From Paenibacillus lentus (lineage in GTDB: Bacteria; Bacillota; Bacilli; Paenibacillales; Paenibacillaceae), in assembly GCF_003931855.1 (NCBI RefSeq), contig NZ_CP034248.1, positions 1,736,001-1,800,000 of the forward strand: 64,000 nt of DNA, read 5' to 3'. The notes below the pieces were generated by a model. It was given only the letters and a program-made list of their open reading frames with translations. It made no database searches and had not been told where the DNA came from. Both the position numbers and the translations under genes were made by a program. Below are positions 9,069-17,736 of the stretch, piece after piece (position 1 is the first letter of the stretch; each line of letters starts with the position of its first letter).

Positions 9069-10631
9069 TTATTTACCTAATCCATGAACTGTCCTATACC
9101 AATCATTAACCTCTTTGGTGATCTGGTCGCCACCGTTTGTTTTCCAGTACTCAACGAAATGATCGAAGTAGTCGATACTCTTTTTGCCATAAATAATTTG
9201 TAAAAAGGTTTCGTGCTCCGTTTGTTTAAGCTGATCTCCTTTTTCTAGCATGGTTGGTGTAGGGGGGCCTTGATATTCATTGAGTAATCTGCTGGAAAAC
9301 AATTGGCCAAGGACGTTTTTTTCAGTCTCATCTACCATGGTTGCCCATTGGGATGGGATTCGCGCACCATCGTAGGTGAGGGTATAGGCTGATACATCGA
9401 CATAACCGCCAGGAATGAGACTCCGATCTCTGGAGGATTTTCCATCAACGACCGTATAGTCATAGTCTCTAGCTAAACCATACCTGAATTCTCCTTTCCC
9501 GATTCCTTGCGTTTCGTACAAATAGTTCATATAACGGAAGAAGGTTTGCGGGTTCGCGTTGTTTTTGTTAATAAGAATTGCTCCGTTTCGCGTTAGAGAA
9601 GCGCGATGGTACAATCGACCGTCAGGCCCCTTAGGTAAGGGAACCGCGATAAAGGTAGCTTGAGGATTTTGTTCTGTCAGCACGTTCAGCGGCCAGAATC
9701 GCATCCAATGGGGGCCGATAACAATGCCTGCTTTTTCCTGAGAGAACAGACGGGCAGCGGACTCCTCGTCCTGCCATAACGCTTCGTTCGGAAAGTAACC
9801 TGCTTCTCTCCACTCCCTCAGCTTGGTCAAGCCTTGCTTGGCTGATTGCTGGATCGATCCAAACTCCAACTGCTCTTTGTCTGCATAGAAGTTCCATTGA
9901 TCCGGAAGACAGCCGTACATCCCGAAGACCCAACTGATATCTGCCATCCAGGTGCTGGTGGAGTTGCCCAGACTAACAGCCAGTCCATAAGTATCATTCT
10001 TGCCATTTCTGTCGGGATCTTGGTGGGTAAAGGCATCAAGTACCTGTTCCAGCTCCGCCAGGGTTGTAGGAGGAGATAGTCCCACATTGTCCAGCCAATC
10101 CTTGCGAATCCACATAACAGGATCGGAATTGAAATCATAATCCAGAATAGGGATCGCATAATGCTTCCCGTTTCTTTCGTACGGATACCAGACGGAAGGA
10201 TTTTCGTCCATCGCCTTTTTCCAGATTGGTGAAGCATATTGCTCAAATAGATCATCGACAGCTATAAACTGTCCAGAGTCAATTAACTGGTGAATCACAT
10301 CGGTTCTGACAGGAATAATGTCAGGCATTTCCCGCTTGTTCAGCAAATGTAATTTTAACTGGGTAGAGAATGTGCTGTCCGGGGCTGTCCATAAATATTG
10401 AAGCTCGATGCCTAATGTTTCACGTACCGTCCTAGTATGGATGTTATCTTCAATGGTCTCGCCATTTTTAAAGCTTAGGGATGGACGCAAACTAAACACA
10501 GTTGTCAATGTTTCCGGTTGCTTCTCATTGTTCGATGGTTGTTTGGATTGCATCCATGGATTGTGCTGATAGAGTTCGTACATGGCTAACATCATGATTA
10601 ATATTGCGGGTACGAACCACAATTTCTTCAT
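9069..10631 (-). CDS. LplA-type extracellular solute-binding protein lacking a lipobox
   Basis: A 520-residue protein of the large LplA/YtcQ-like solute-binding family: WIRKDWLDNVGL, DPDRNGKNDTYGL and the C-terminal GGDQITKEVNDWY are all family hallmarks, also seen in the lipoprotein at 43.8 kb. I start at the ATG at 10631, which follows GGAGGG by 7 nt. Unusually, the N-terminal hydrophobic segment (residues about 4-20) contains no Cys and is followed by no clear signal-peptidase site, so it probably stays as an uncleaved membrane anchor. No permease genes accompany it. It is convergent with GH94 and divergent from the GH16 gene. It may serve another importer or feed ligand to the kinase (inference). 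Confidence 0.87.
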   Translation of the reverse strand: MKKLWFVPAILIMMLAMYELYQHNPWMQSKQPSNNEKQPETLTTVFSLRPSLSFKNGETIEDNIHTRTVRETLGIELQYLWTAPDSTFSTQLKLHLLNKREMPDIIPVRTDVIHQLIDSGQFIAVDDLFEQYASPIWKKAMDENPSVWYPYERNGKHYAIPILDYDFNSDPVMWIRKDWLDNVGLSPPTTLAELEQVLDAFTHQDPDRNGKNDTYGLAVSLGNSTSTWMADISWVFGMYGCLPDQWNFYADKEQLEFGSIQQSAKQGLTKLREWREAGYFPNEALWQDEESAARLFSQEKAGIVIGPHWMRFWPLNVLTEQNPQATFIAVPLPKGPDGRLYHRASLTRNGAILINKNNANPQTFFRYMNYLYETQGIGKGEFRYGLARDYDYTVVDGKSSRDRSLIPGGYVDVSAYTLTYDGARIPSQWATMVDETEKNVLGQLFSSRLLNEYQGPPTPTMLEKGDQLKQTEHETFLQIIYGKKSIDYFDHFVEYWKTNGGDQITKEVNDWYRTVHGLGK

Positions 10632-10806
10632 ACTTGATCCCTCCAAACATCATTGTATCATGGAACGAATTGACATTGAACGCTGGTTCTGTCCTAGAAA
10701 TCAAACAAGTTAACGAATAGCTATAAAAGCTAAGAAGTAGTTATATGGTCGATGCATCTTCCCTTTTATAATGTACTTACATTGTATAAGGGAGAGTGAG
10801 GACAAG

Positions 10807-13800
10807 GTGAAACGCTTCATTGCGCAAGGGCTGATTCTGTGTATGTTGTTTAGCAGTTTCATGACAGCAGGTTATGCTAGTCCGAAGCAAGCAGAATTAA
10901 CGGGAAGTGACATACAGGGACACTGGTCTGAGGGGATACTCGGGAAGTGGATGGATGGAGGAATATTAACCGGATATCCCGATGGGAAGCTGCATCCGAC
11001 CCAGCCTATATCCAGAGCTGAATTTAGTATGTTGCTGCAGCGGGTGTTCGGTGCAAGTGAAGAGATTCAACTCGCTTTTAAAGATGTACCGGCCGACGCA
11101 TGGTATGCTTCTTCACTGGCTGCCGCTTTTCAAGCCGGGTTTATTCATGGATATGAGGATGGGACGTTTCGACCTGGTCACCCGATTACGAGATCCGAAA
11201 CAGCTGTCATATTGTCCAGAGTATTTCAGCTTTCTGAAGTGCAACATGGGATGAGTACAGATTTTTTGGAAGCGGTTTCGGATGAATCAGAGATTCGTCC
11301 CTATGCTAAGAATGCTGTGAAAGAACTGATCATGGCTGGAGTCATTAAGGGATATCCGGACAGGTCCTTTCGGCCTGATCAATTTGTGACTCGCGCAGAA
11401 GCGATTGCCATGCTGGATCGTCTCGCAGGAACACTGTATAACAAGGCGGTTACCGATGAACATAAGGAAGTCATGGCAAATGCTGTAGTGAATACGGGGG
11501 ATGTTGTTCTTCGGAACAAAGAGATTACGGGGAATCTGTATCTCACCTCGGGAATTGGCAATGGGGATATTACGATAGAAAACGCTAAAGTCGCCGGAGT
11601 TACTTTTATAAACGGCGGGGGACAAGACAGTATCCACATTAAAAATACAAATTTAGCAAAGGTTATCCTGTTTAATTTGAATCACCCTATTCGTGTAATC
11701 GTTGATGATAAGTCTGTCATTCAACAGTTCGTATTGCGTAGTCCATCCGTGATTCAGACGGGTGATGGAGCATCCATTTCGAGCTTGATCCTTCAGAAGG
11801 GTTCTAGCGGAAGTGTTATTCGTGGGGAAGGTGAAATTTCACGAGTAAAATCAGAAACAGTGGAAATCATGGTCAATGACAAACAGCTGGAGCATGGGAA
11901 AGAGTACGTTTGGCTGTCTGATAAGGAAATCTTGATACCTGCTAATGAGAAGGATGAATCCGTGGGGGACACGGGGAGAGCGACCGGCGGGGGGAGCTCA
12001 TCCACAGGGAATACTTCCCCTAGCACGGGAGGCGATACGGGGACCCGTCCGACTCCGCCAACCTCCTGGCCACCTGTAGCTACGCAAGGAAGCCTGCCTG
12101 GTACAACAAAGGTAACGGCCACGGCTGCTACCGGAAATCGATTGGCTGTCCTCGTATCCCATGAGGAGCTCCCTGCTTCGCAAGCCGGGGATACACTAAT
12201 GAAGAGCAGTTTATGGATAGATTCATATCAGGCAGGAGCCGACATTTCCGGGGTCGACCCAAATATCAACAAGTATCTTGGCGTTTATGAGGTCGATCAG
12301 CAGGAAAAGATTGTCCGTTATCAGCCAATTGTTTTGACGGAAGCGAATATTAGGCCGGAAGCCTGGAATATGGTTTGGAATGATGAATTCGATGGTGCAC
12401 GTATCGACACCAGCAAGTGGAATTATATTCAAGGTGGTGGCGGTTACGGCAATAATGAGCTGCAGAACTATACCGATCGCGAGAAGAATGCTCGCATTGA
12501 GAACGGGCATTTGGTTCTTGAAGCCTACAAGGAAGACTATCAAGGGAATGCGTACACTTCCGCGAAGCTGACGACGGAAGGCAAGGGAGACTGGACGTAT
12601 GGCAGGTTTGAAATCCGTGCCCAGATGCCTCAAGGCAAAGGAATATGGCCTGCGATCTGGATGATGCCTACGGATCCAAATTTGTATTCCGGTTGGCCGG
12701 CTAGCGGTGAAATTGACATCATGGAGCTGCTTGGTCATGAGCCGAATAAAATTTACGGCACCCTCCATTATGGACTGCCTCATGAACATACGCAGGATAG
12801 TTATACTCTGCCTGATGGCGCTACATTTGCCGACGATTTCCATACCTATGCGGTAGAGTGGGAGCCCGGCGAGATCCGCTTCTATATAGATGGAGTGTTG
12901 TACTCCAAGCAGAGTAACTGGTTCAGCAAAAATCAGCAGGAAGGTGAAGAATACACCTATCCCGCACCTTTTGACAGGGATTTCTTCTTACAGTTGAATG
13001 TGGCGGTCGGTGGGGATTGGCCAGGCAGTCCGGATTCGACTACAGAATTTCCACAAAAGATGCTTGTAGACTATGTCCGTGTATATGAAAGAGACGGTCA
13101 TGCTTATCGTCAGCCGGTTCTGCCAGCCACGAAGACCGTGGCCATAAGAGAACCTGGAGAAGATGGAAATTATGTGGAGAATGGAACATTTGAGGATGAA
13201 ATGGAGCATTGGGTATTTCAACCATTTGCGCCACCTGCTGATCTTTTCGGTGGTGCAGGGTCTGTGAGTCTGGATCAAGGAGCGGTGAAAGTAACCATAG
13301 ATCAGGAAGGAGATGTGAATTACGCCATCCAGCTTGTTCAGGCAGGCTTACCTTTGATTAAAGGAGCTACTTATCAGCTTTCCTTTGATGCATGGTCGTC
13401 AGGAAACAGAACGATGGTAGCATCCTTGTCGGGTCCTGATCAGAACTATGCCCGTTATATGGATGACAAGACGGTTGCGCTTACGGCAGAACGGCAAAGT
13501 TCTACGTATACTTTTGTTATGAATTCGGATACGGATGCTAATGCCAGATTGGAGTTTAATATGGGGGAGGCAGGCACCCTACCGATATGGATTGATGAGG
13601 TACGTTTAGTTAAAATTGCTGATCCTGACTCGAATACACCTCGTGATGCATTACCGAGTGGCAACTTGATTTATAATGGAACTTTCGATCAAGGGAAAGA
13701 CCGCCTTGGCTTTTGGAAGATCAATGGTCCAGGCAGTGCGGATGCGTCCTATCATGTCGGAAGTGCGATAAATGATCGTAAGCTGTATGTGAAGCCGAGA

Positions 13801-14898
13801 TCAGCCGGACAACCCGATGCACTTACCCTTAGTCAGGATCGGTTAAAGCTTACAGAAGGAAAAATGTACATTTTATCCTTTAGTGCGAGGGCGGAATCTT
13901 CTGTATCCATTGTGGCCCAAATCGGAAATGAGGATCAGTCGAATCTACATGCTGAGCAAGCTTTCACTATCGGTACAGATTCGCAAATTTATTCATGGAT
14001 TTTTACAATGGGCCCGGTGAACGGTTCAAGCAATCTGGAATTTGGCTTGGGAGCTCTGACCAATTTCCTTGAGCTGGATAATGTGAGTTTGAAGGAAATG
14101 AGTCCACCTGTAGAGGTTAACGGTTCGAAGCGCATTGAAGCGGAAAATTATTCAGATATGAAAGGTGTACAAAAAGGAGACGACGGGTTAAGTGTGGGCT
14201 GGATCGACCCGGGCGACTGGATGCAGTATATTGTTGATGTTAAGAAAGCTGGAGAATATAAAATAGCCTACTTTGTTGCCTCTGGACATGAAGGTGGTGG
14301 ATCACTGACCTTGCTTGGCAAGCAGGGCAGCGTATATACGCAGACACTCCCTGCAGGTGAAATTAATGAGGATGATGCTGATTTCAAATATACGTGGAAC
14401 GTAGCCAATACGGGAGATTGGGGCGCTTTTAAATTGATGGAGCAAACCATTCAACTGAATGAAGGAATCCAGACATTACAAATATATGCTCCGCATGTGA
14501 ATGTGGACTACTTCATACTGACGGATGTTCATCAAGAGCATTTCACTGGAAACTTAATCCGTAACGGGACATTTGATTCTGATGTCAGTGAGTGGCAGAC
14601 CTACCAGTCGGATAACAAGTCCGATAAGCTCTCCATTGCTGCCAAGGATGGAGCGATGCATATTCAGCTCCCTGAAATAATGCCCGAAAGTTGGAATCAG
14701 CAGGTTTATCAAGACGGTCTCACGTTGGAGCAGGGGAAAGTCTACTCGGTGACCTTTGATGTCTATTCAACGGTAGATCGGCCGATTCAACTGGGTATAG
14801 GGTTTGTGGAACCTAGCAATAACTATGCATATACGGATTTCCTTAATGGCAATAAACCTACGATTTGGCTGACGAATGTGAAGCAGCAGTTGATTTAG
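10807..14898 (+). CDS. S-layer-anchored GH16 beta-glucanase with multiple CBMs, C-terminally truncated
   Basis: A 1363-residue secreted enzyme. The start is probably the GTG at 10807 (GTGAGG just upstream), giving signal peptide VKRFIAQGLILCMLFSSF and cleavage after AGYA. Three SLH domains (about residues 35-215, each with a GYPDG/GYEDG-type loop) bind cell-wall polymer. A beta-strand-repeat segment and a Gly/Ser/Thr/Pro linker (about 385-440) follow. The GH16 domain (about 515-760) has catalytic motif GEIDIMEL with Glu635, Asp637 and Glu640, typical of endo-beta-1,3(4)-glucanases. After it come two CBM_4_9-type domains, a CBM6 (RIEAENYSDMKG) and a final CBM_4_9 that stops before its last strands. 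It supplies oligosaccharides to the upstream importer and phosphorylase (inference). A TATAAT at 10767-10772 could be the -10 box. Confidence 0.92.
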   Translation: MKRFIAQGLILCMLFSSFMTAGYASPKQAELTGSDIQGHWSEGILGKWMDGGILTGYPDGKLHPTQPISRAEFSMLLQRVFGASEEIQLAFKDVPADAWYASSLAAAFQAGFIHGYEDGTFRPGHPITRSETAVILSRVFQLSEVQHGMSTDFLEAVSDESEIRPYAKNAVKELIMAGVIKGYPDRSFRPDQFVTRAEAIAMLDRLAGTLYNKAVTDEHKEVMANAVVNTGDVVLRNKEITGNLYLTSGIGNGDITIENAKVAGVTFINGGGQDSIHIKNTNLAKVILFNLNHPIRVIVDDKSVIQQFVLRSPSVIQTGDGASISSLILQKGSSGSVIRGEGEISRVKSETVEIMVNDKQLEHGKEYVWLSDKEILIPANEKDESVGDTGRATGGGSSSTGNTSPSTGGDTGTRPTPPTSWPPVATQGSLPGTTKVTATAATGNRLAVLVSHEELPASQAGDTLMKSSLWIDSYQAGADISGVDPNINKYLGVYEVDQQEKIVRYQPIVLTEANIRPEAWNMVWNDEFDGARIDTSKWNYIQGGGGYGNNELQNYTDREKNARIENGHLVLEAYKEDYQGNAYTSAKLTTEGKGDWTYGRFEIRAQMPQGKGIWPAIWMMPTDPNLYSGWPASGEIDIMELLGHEPNKIYGTLHYGLPHEHTQDSYTLPDGATFADDFHTYAVEWEPGEIRFYIDGVLYSKQSNWFSKNQQEGEEYTYPAPFDRDFFLQLNVAVGGDWPGSPDSTTEFPQKMLVDYVRVYERDGHAYRQPVLPATKTVAIREPGEDGNYVENGTFEDEMEHWVFQPFAPPADLFGGAGSVSLDQGAVKVTIDQEGDVNYAIQLVQAGLPLIKGATYQLSFDAWSSGNRTMVASLSGPDQNYARYMDDKTVALTAERQSSTYTFVMNSDTDANARLEFNMGEAGTLPIWIDEVRLVKIADPDSNTPRDALPSGNLIYNGTFDQGKDRLGFWKINGPGSADASYHVGSAINDRKLYVKPRSAGQPDALTLSQDRLKLTEGKMYILSFSARAESSVSIVAQIGNEDQSNLHAEQAFTIGTDSQIYSWIFTMGPVNGSSNLEFGLGALTNFLELDNVSLKEMSPPVEVNGSKRIEAENYSDMKGVQKGDDGLSVGWIDPGDWMQYIVDVKKAGEYKIAYFVASGHEGGGSLTLLGKQGSVYTQTLPAGEINEDDADFKYTWNVANTGDWGAFKLMEQTIQLNEGIQTLQIYAPHVNVDYFILTDVHQEHFTGNLIRNGTFDSDVSEWQTYQSDNKSDKLSIAAKDGAMHIQLPEIMPESWNQQVYQDGLTLEQGKVYSVTFDVYSTVDRPIQLGIGFVEPSNNYAYTDFLNGNKPTIWLTNVKQQLI

Positions 14899-14948
14899 AA
14901 CGGACTAGGCCAGTAATACCCAGGAACGCTGGTATAAAATGATTCTTG

Positions 14949-14991
14949 AAAGGTACAGTCCAACAAGAGGTTTGGGTGGCTGTACCTTTTT
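14949..14991 (+). terminator. Terminator after the GH16 gene
   Basis: AAGGTACAG pairs with CTGTACCTTTTT across a 21-nt loop and ends in a T-run. The sequence from here to 15220 shows no convincing coding signal apart from a likely promoter near 15091-15120. Confidence 0.8.
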
Positions 14992-15090
14992 CGTTATATC
15001 ATTAGGGTATTATGGAGCAGCGTGAGCGCCGAATGCCCCGTTAACTATCAATCGTTAAGCTATGGCTCAGCGTGTGGATCTCCTAGTCTT

Positions 15091-15120
15091 TTGCGGGAGC
15101 TTGCACAGATGTACTATAAT
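15091..15120 (+). promoter_or_regulatory. Probable sigma-A promoter for the YjbR-family gene
   Basis: TTGCGG (15091-15096) and a perfect TATAAT (15115-15120) are separated by 18 bp. This would give a leader of about 95 nt. The -10 match is strong and the -35 moderate. Confidence 0.4.
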
Positions 15121-15220
15121 GGTAACCTAAGTGATGGACATAATTGGAAAGTATGACTTGTGATTTCTAGTGACGACCATATACGTAGAGAATATATAAT
15201 TCAAGCGCTAGGGTGATAAC

Positions 15221-15592
15221 ATGTACGATCAACTAACCACTTATTGCTTATCCAAAAAAGGAGCTGTCCAGGATTATCCGTTCGGGCCCGATCCGTTGGT
15301 CATGAAGGTAGGAGGCAAAATGTTTGCGCTGCTGACCAAGGCGGGTGATGACAGGGAGGTACGCATTTCGCTGAAATGCGATCCCGTAATTGCGGCAAAT
15401 TTAAGGGAGCAGCATGAGTGCGTTCTACCCGGATACCATTTGAATAAAAAACACTGGAACACAGTCATCGCGGATGGGCGTCTTCCTATGGGGGATTTGG
15501 AAACGATGATCGACCACTCCTATGACTTGGTGCTTGGCACGCTTACGAAGGCGGCGCGGGAGGCAGTACTTCTAAGAATCGACGGAAAGTAA
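15221..15592 (+). CDS. MmcQ/YjbR family protein
   Basis: A 123-residue protein matching the MmcQ/YjbR domain along its full length: an N-terminal helix (CLSKKGAVQDYPFGPDPLVMKVGGKMFALL), RVSLKCDP-like strand (RISLKCDPVIAANLR) and the conserved GYHLNKKHWNTV segment. The fold resembles a double-wing DNA-binding motif, but members are functionally uncharacterised. A single-gene unit between the GH16 terminator and the TetR promoter. Cytoplasmic. Confidence 0.9.
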   Translation: MYDQLTTYCLSKKGAVQDYPFGPDPLVMKVGGKMFALLTKAGDDREVRISLKCDPVIAANLREQHECVLPGYHLNKKHWNTVIADGRLPMGDLETMIDHSYDLVLGTLTKAAREAVLLRIDGK

Positions 15593-15611
15593 TTCAATTC
15601 TAAATAATTTG

Positions 15612-15640
15612 TTGCTGAGAGCGTCCTTTTTAATTATAAT
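15612..15640 (+). promoter_or_regulatory. Sigma-A promoter of the TetR/MFS locus
   Basis: TTGCTG (15612-15617) and TATAAT (15635-15640) are spaced by exactly 17 bp. The operator palindrome begins at the last base of the -10 box, so bound repressor would cover the transcription start. Confidence 0.7.
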
Positions 15641-15659
15641 ACTGAATTATCGTTCAGTA
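15640..15659. promoter_or_regulatory. Probable TetR operator O1
   Basis: A perfect inverted repeat, TACTGAA-6-TTCAGTA, directly after the -10 box of the tetR promoter. A near-identical site (O2) lies in front of the MFS gene, which supports recognition by the TetR protein encoded between them. Confidence 0.7.
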
Positions 15660-15681
15660 ATCTGAAGGCGGTGATTCAGGA

Positions 15682-16281
15682 ATGAATAAAAAGCAGCAGC
15701 AAAGTGAGCAGACGAAGAAGAAGATTGCCGAGGCATCCATGGCTTTATTCATACAGAAGGGCTACAGGGCGACATCGATTGAGGACATCGTGAAGGCAGC
15801 CGGCTGCAGCGCAGGCAACATTTATTATCATTTCAAGAATAAAGAGGGATTATTTCTTTATTTGATTGATGAATGGGACCTGGAATGGGAAGAGACCTGG
15901 TTAGCCAAGGAGCCGCTCTACCTGACTACGATCGATAGATTGTACGGCATGGCTGAGCATTTAGCGCTCGATCAGTTGAATCATCCGCTGACGAGAGCCG
16001 CCGATGAGTTTTATAATAACTCGGAGAAAGCGTCGGATGTGGAAGAACGAATAAACGAAATCGTCAAAGGTTATCTCACTTTTAACGAGCAATTGCTGCA
16101 GAAAGGGATCGATAACGACGAACTTAAGGTGACAAATGTGAAAGGACTCGCCATGATCCTGGACAGTCTTTTGCTAGGTTTAAGTCAGCATACACGAAAT
16201 CTGGATAAGGAGGAGACGCTCGAGGCTTACCGATTGGCTATGAATGTGTTTTTGCATGGGGTCGCCAAGCCATCTGGATAG
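15682..16281 (+). CDS. TetR/AcrR family repressor of the adjacent efflux pump
   Basis: A 199-residue regulator. The N-terminal HTH (about residues 10-58) is textbook: ALFIQKGYRATSIEDIVKAAGCSAGNIYYHFKNKEGL. The C-terminal helices form the ligand pocket and dimer interface. It precedes an MFS transporter, and both genes carry the same operator-like palindrome, so it should repress itself and the pump until a drug-like ligand binds. The ATG start follows GAAGGCGGTGA at normal spacing. Confidence 0.93.
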   Translation: MNKKQQQSEQTKKKIAEASMALFIQKGYRATSIEDIVKAAGCSAGNIYYHFKNKEGLFLYLIDEWDLEWEETWLAKEPLYLTTIDRLYGMAEHLALDQLNHPLTRAADEFYNNSEKASDVEERINEIVKGYLTFNEQLLQKGIDNDELKVTNVKGLAMILDSLLLGLSQHTRNLDKEETLEAYRLAMNVFLHGVAKPSG

Positions 16282-16320
16282 TTTGTTCTATAGTCGCAAG
16301 AAAAATGACCGCTAAATTTG

Positions 16321-16362
16321 GTCTATCTCATTTAAATTACGTCGATAGACGTTTTCTTTTTC
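16321..16362 (+). terminator. Possible terminator between tetR and the MFS gene
   Basis: GTCTATC (16321-16327) pairs with GATAGAC (16344-16350), followed by GTTTTCTTTTT. The stem is short (7 bp), so termination may be partial. Its presence explains why the MFS gene carries its own operator copy. Confidence 0.5.
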
Positions 16363-16368
16363 TCATCA

Positions 16369-16388
16369 TTTTGAATGAATATTCAGTA
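16369..16388. promoter_or_regulatory. Probable TetR operator O2 before the MFS gene
   Basis: TTTTGAA-6-TTCAGTA has the same spacing as O1 and differs in only two bases of the left half. It lies 31 nt ahead of the MFS start codon, where a repressor would block transcription of the pump. Confidence 0.6.
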
Positions 16389-16419
16389 TGTTTGCATACC
16401 ATCTTTGGAGGAATTAAGC

Positions 16420-17640
16420 ATGTCGTTAATGTTGAAAAATCGGGGAGCAGTACTGATCCTGATGTTGAATATTTTTCTGGTATTTATGGGGATTGGATTG
16501 ATCATCCCGATTATGCCTAAGTTCATGAATAGTTTGGGCATTGGCGGGAGTACAATCGGCCTGCTAGTAGCAACCTTTTCGCTGACGCAGTTTCTATTTT
16601 CGCCGCTGGCCGGCCGGCTGGCTGACTCTTACGGAAGAAAGCGGATGATTGTCATCGGCATGATCGTATTTTCTTTTTCCGAAGTGCTATTCGGGTTAGC
16701 GAACGCGCCTGTGCTATTGTTTGTCTCAAGGATGCTCGGCGGCGTTAGCGCCGCGATGATCATGCCTGCGGTTATGGCTTACGTCGCGGACATTACGACG
16801 CAGGACGAGCGTGCTGCGGGGATGGGCTATATTAACGCGGCCATTACAACGGGCTTTATCATCGGGCCTGGAATCGGCGGATATATCGCCGAGTTTGGCA
16901 TCCGCGTTCCGTTTTTTGCTGCGGGAGCTGTGGCGCTTATCGCGGGCTGTATTTCTTTGTTTATCCTGCGGGAGTCTCTCTCCGCCAAAAAAACATCATC
17001 CGACTCATCCGCGCCAACGGACAAAGAGGGCAGTCTTCTATCTCAATTGATCCGTTCCTATCGTGAGCCCTTTTTCCTAAGCTTGATTATCGTGTTTGTC
17101 ATGTCTTTCGGACTAGCCAATTTTGAAACGGTCTTTGGACTGTTTGTCGATCATAAATTTGGGTTTGAGCCTGGAGATATTGCCTTTATCATTACTTTTG
17201 GCTCGATCGCCGGCGCCGTGGTTCAAGCTACGGCCTTTAGCTGGATTTTAAATCGCTTTGGCGAGAAAAACGTCATCTCGGTTTGCCTTTTATTTGCGGG
17301 CGTTTTCATTTTTATGACACTGTTTGTGCACAAGTTTTGGTTGATTTTTGCCGTTACCTTCATCGTCTTTCTGGCGATCGATATTTTACGACCGGCTATC
17401 GGTACCCAAATGTCGAAACTAGCTGCGGATCGACAAGGTTACGTTGCAGGCCTTAATTCAGCCTATACCAGTCTCGGCAATATTGCCGGGCCGATCCTAG
17501 CTGGATATTTGTTCGATATAGATATCAACTATCCGTATACTCTCGCCTGTATAGTTCTTCTAATCTGTTTCGGCTTATCCTTAAGAGCCGGTAAGCGAAT
17601 GAAAGTGCCGTCTCCTGATCATCGTCCAAGCGCTAATTAA
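16420..17640 (+). CDS. MFS multidrug efflux transporter (NorA/Bmr-like)
   Basis: A 406-residue drug:proton antiporter-type transporter with about twelve transmembrane helices. Motif A appears as GRLADSYGRKRMIVIG between helices 2 and 3, and a motif-C-like GPGIGGYIAEFG lies in helix 5. I start at the ATG at 16420 because TGGAGGA lies 9 nt upstream; the in-frame start at 16375 would run through the operator. Regulated by the upstream TetR through paired operators (inference). Substrate unknown. Confidence 0.93.
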   Translation: MSLMLKNRGAVLILMLNIFLVFMGIGLIIPIMPKFMNSLGIGGSTIGLLVATFSLTQFLFSPLAGRLADSYGRKRMIVIGMIVFSFSEVLFGLANAPVLLFVSRMLGGVSAAMIMPAVMAYVADITTQDERAAGMGYINAAITTGFIIGPGIGGYIAEFGIRVPFFAAGAVALIAGCISLFILRESLSAKKTSSDSSAPTDKEGSLLSQLIRSYREPFFLSLIIVFVMSFGLANFETVFGLFVDHKFGFEPGDIAFIITFGSIAGAVVQATAFSWILNRFGEKNVISVCLLFAGVFIFMTLFVHKFWLIFAVTFIVFLAIDILRPAIGTQMSKLAADRQGYVAGLNSAYTSLGNIAGPILAGYLFDIDINYPYTLACIVLLICFGLSLRAGKRMKVPSPDHRPSAN

Positions 17641-17675
17641 TATACATAAGAGCGTGTAGATGAGTTACTAGATTT

Positions 17676-17736
17676 AATGCTCCCCACATGGCAATAGAAT
17701 TCTCATTTGCCTATCTTGGGGGGAGCATTCTATTTT
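17676..17736 (+). terminator. Terminator after the MFS gene
   Basis: AATGCTCCCC (17676-17685) pairs with GGGGAGCATT (17720-17729), followed by CTATTTTTC. The loop is long (34 nt) but the 10-bp GC-rich stem and T-tract are convincing. Confidence 0.75.

Noticed and set aside
12223..12843. 206-codon minus-strand frame across the GH16 catalytic region
   Set aside because: Shadow of the GH16 coding sequence; His/Ile/Arg-rich translation with no domain and no start signal.
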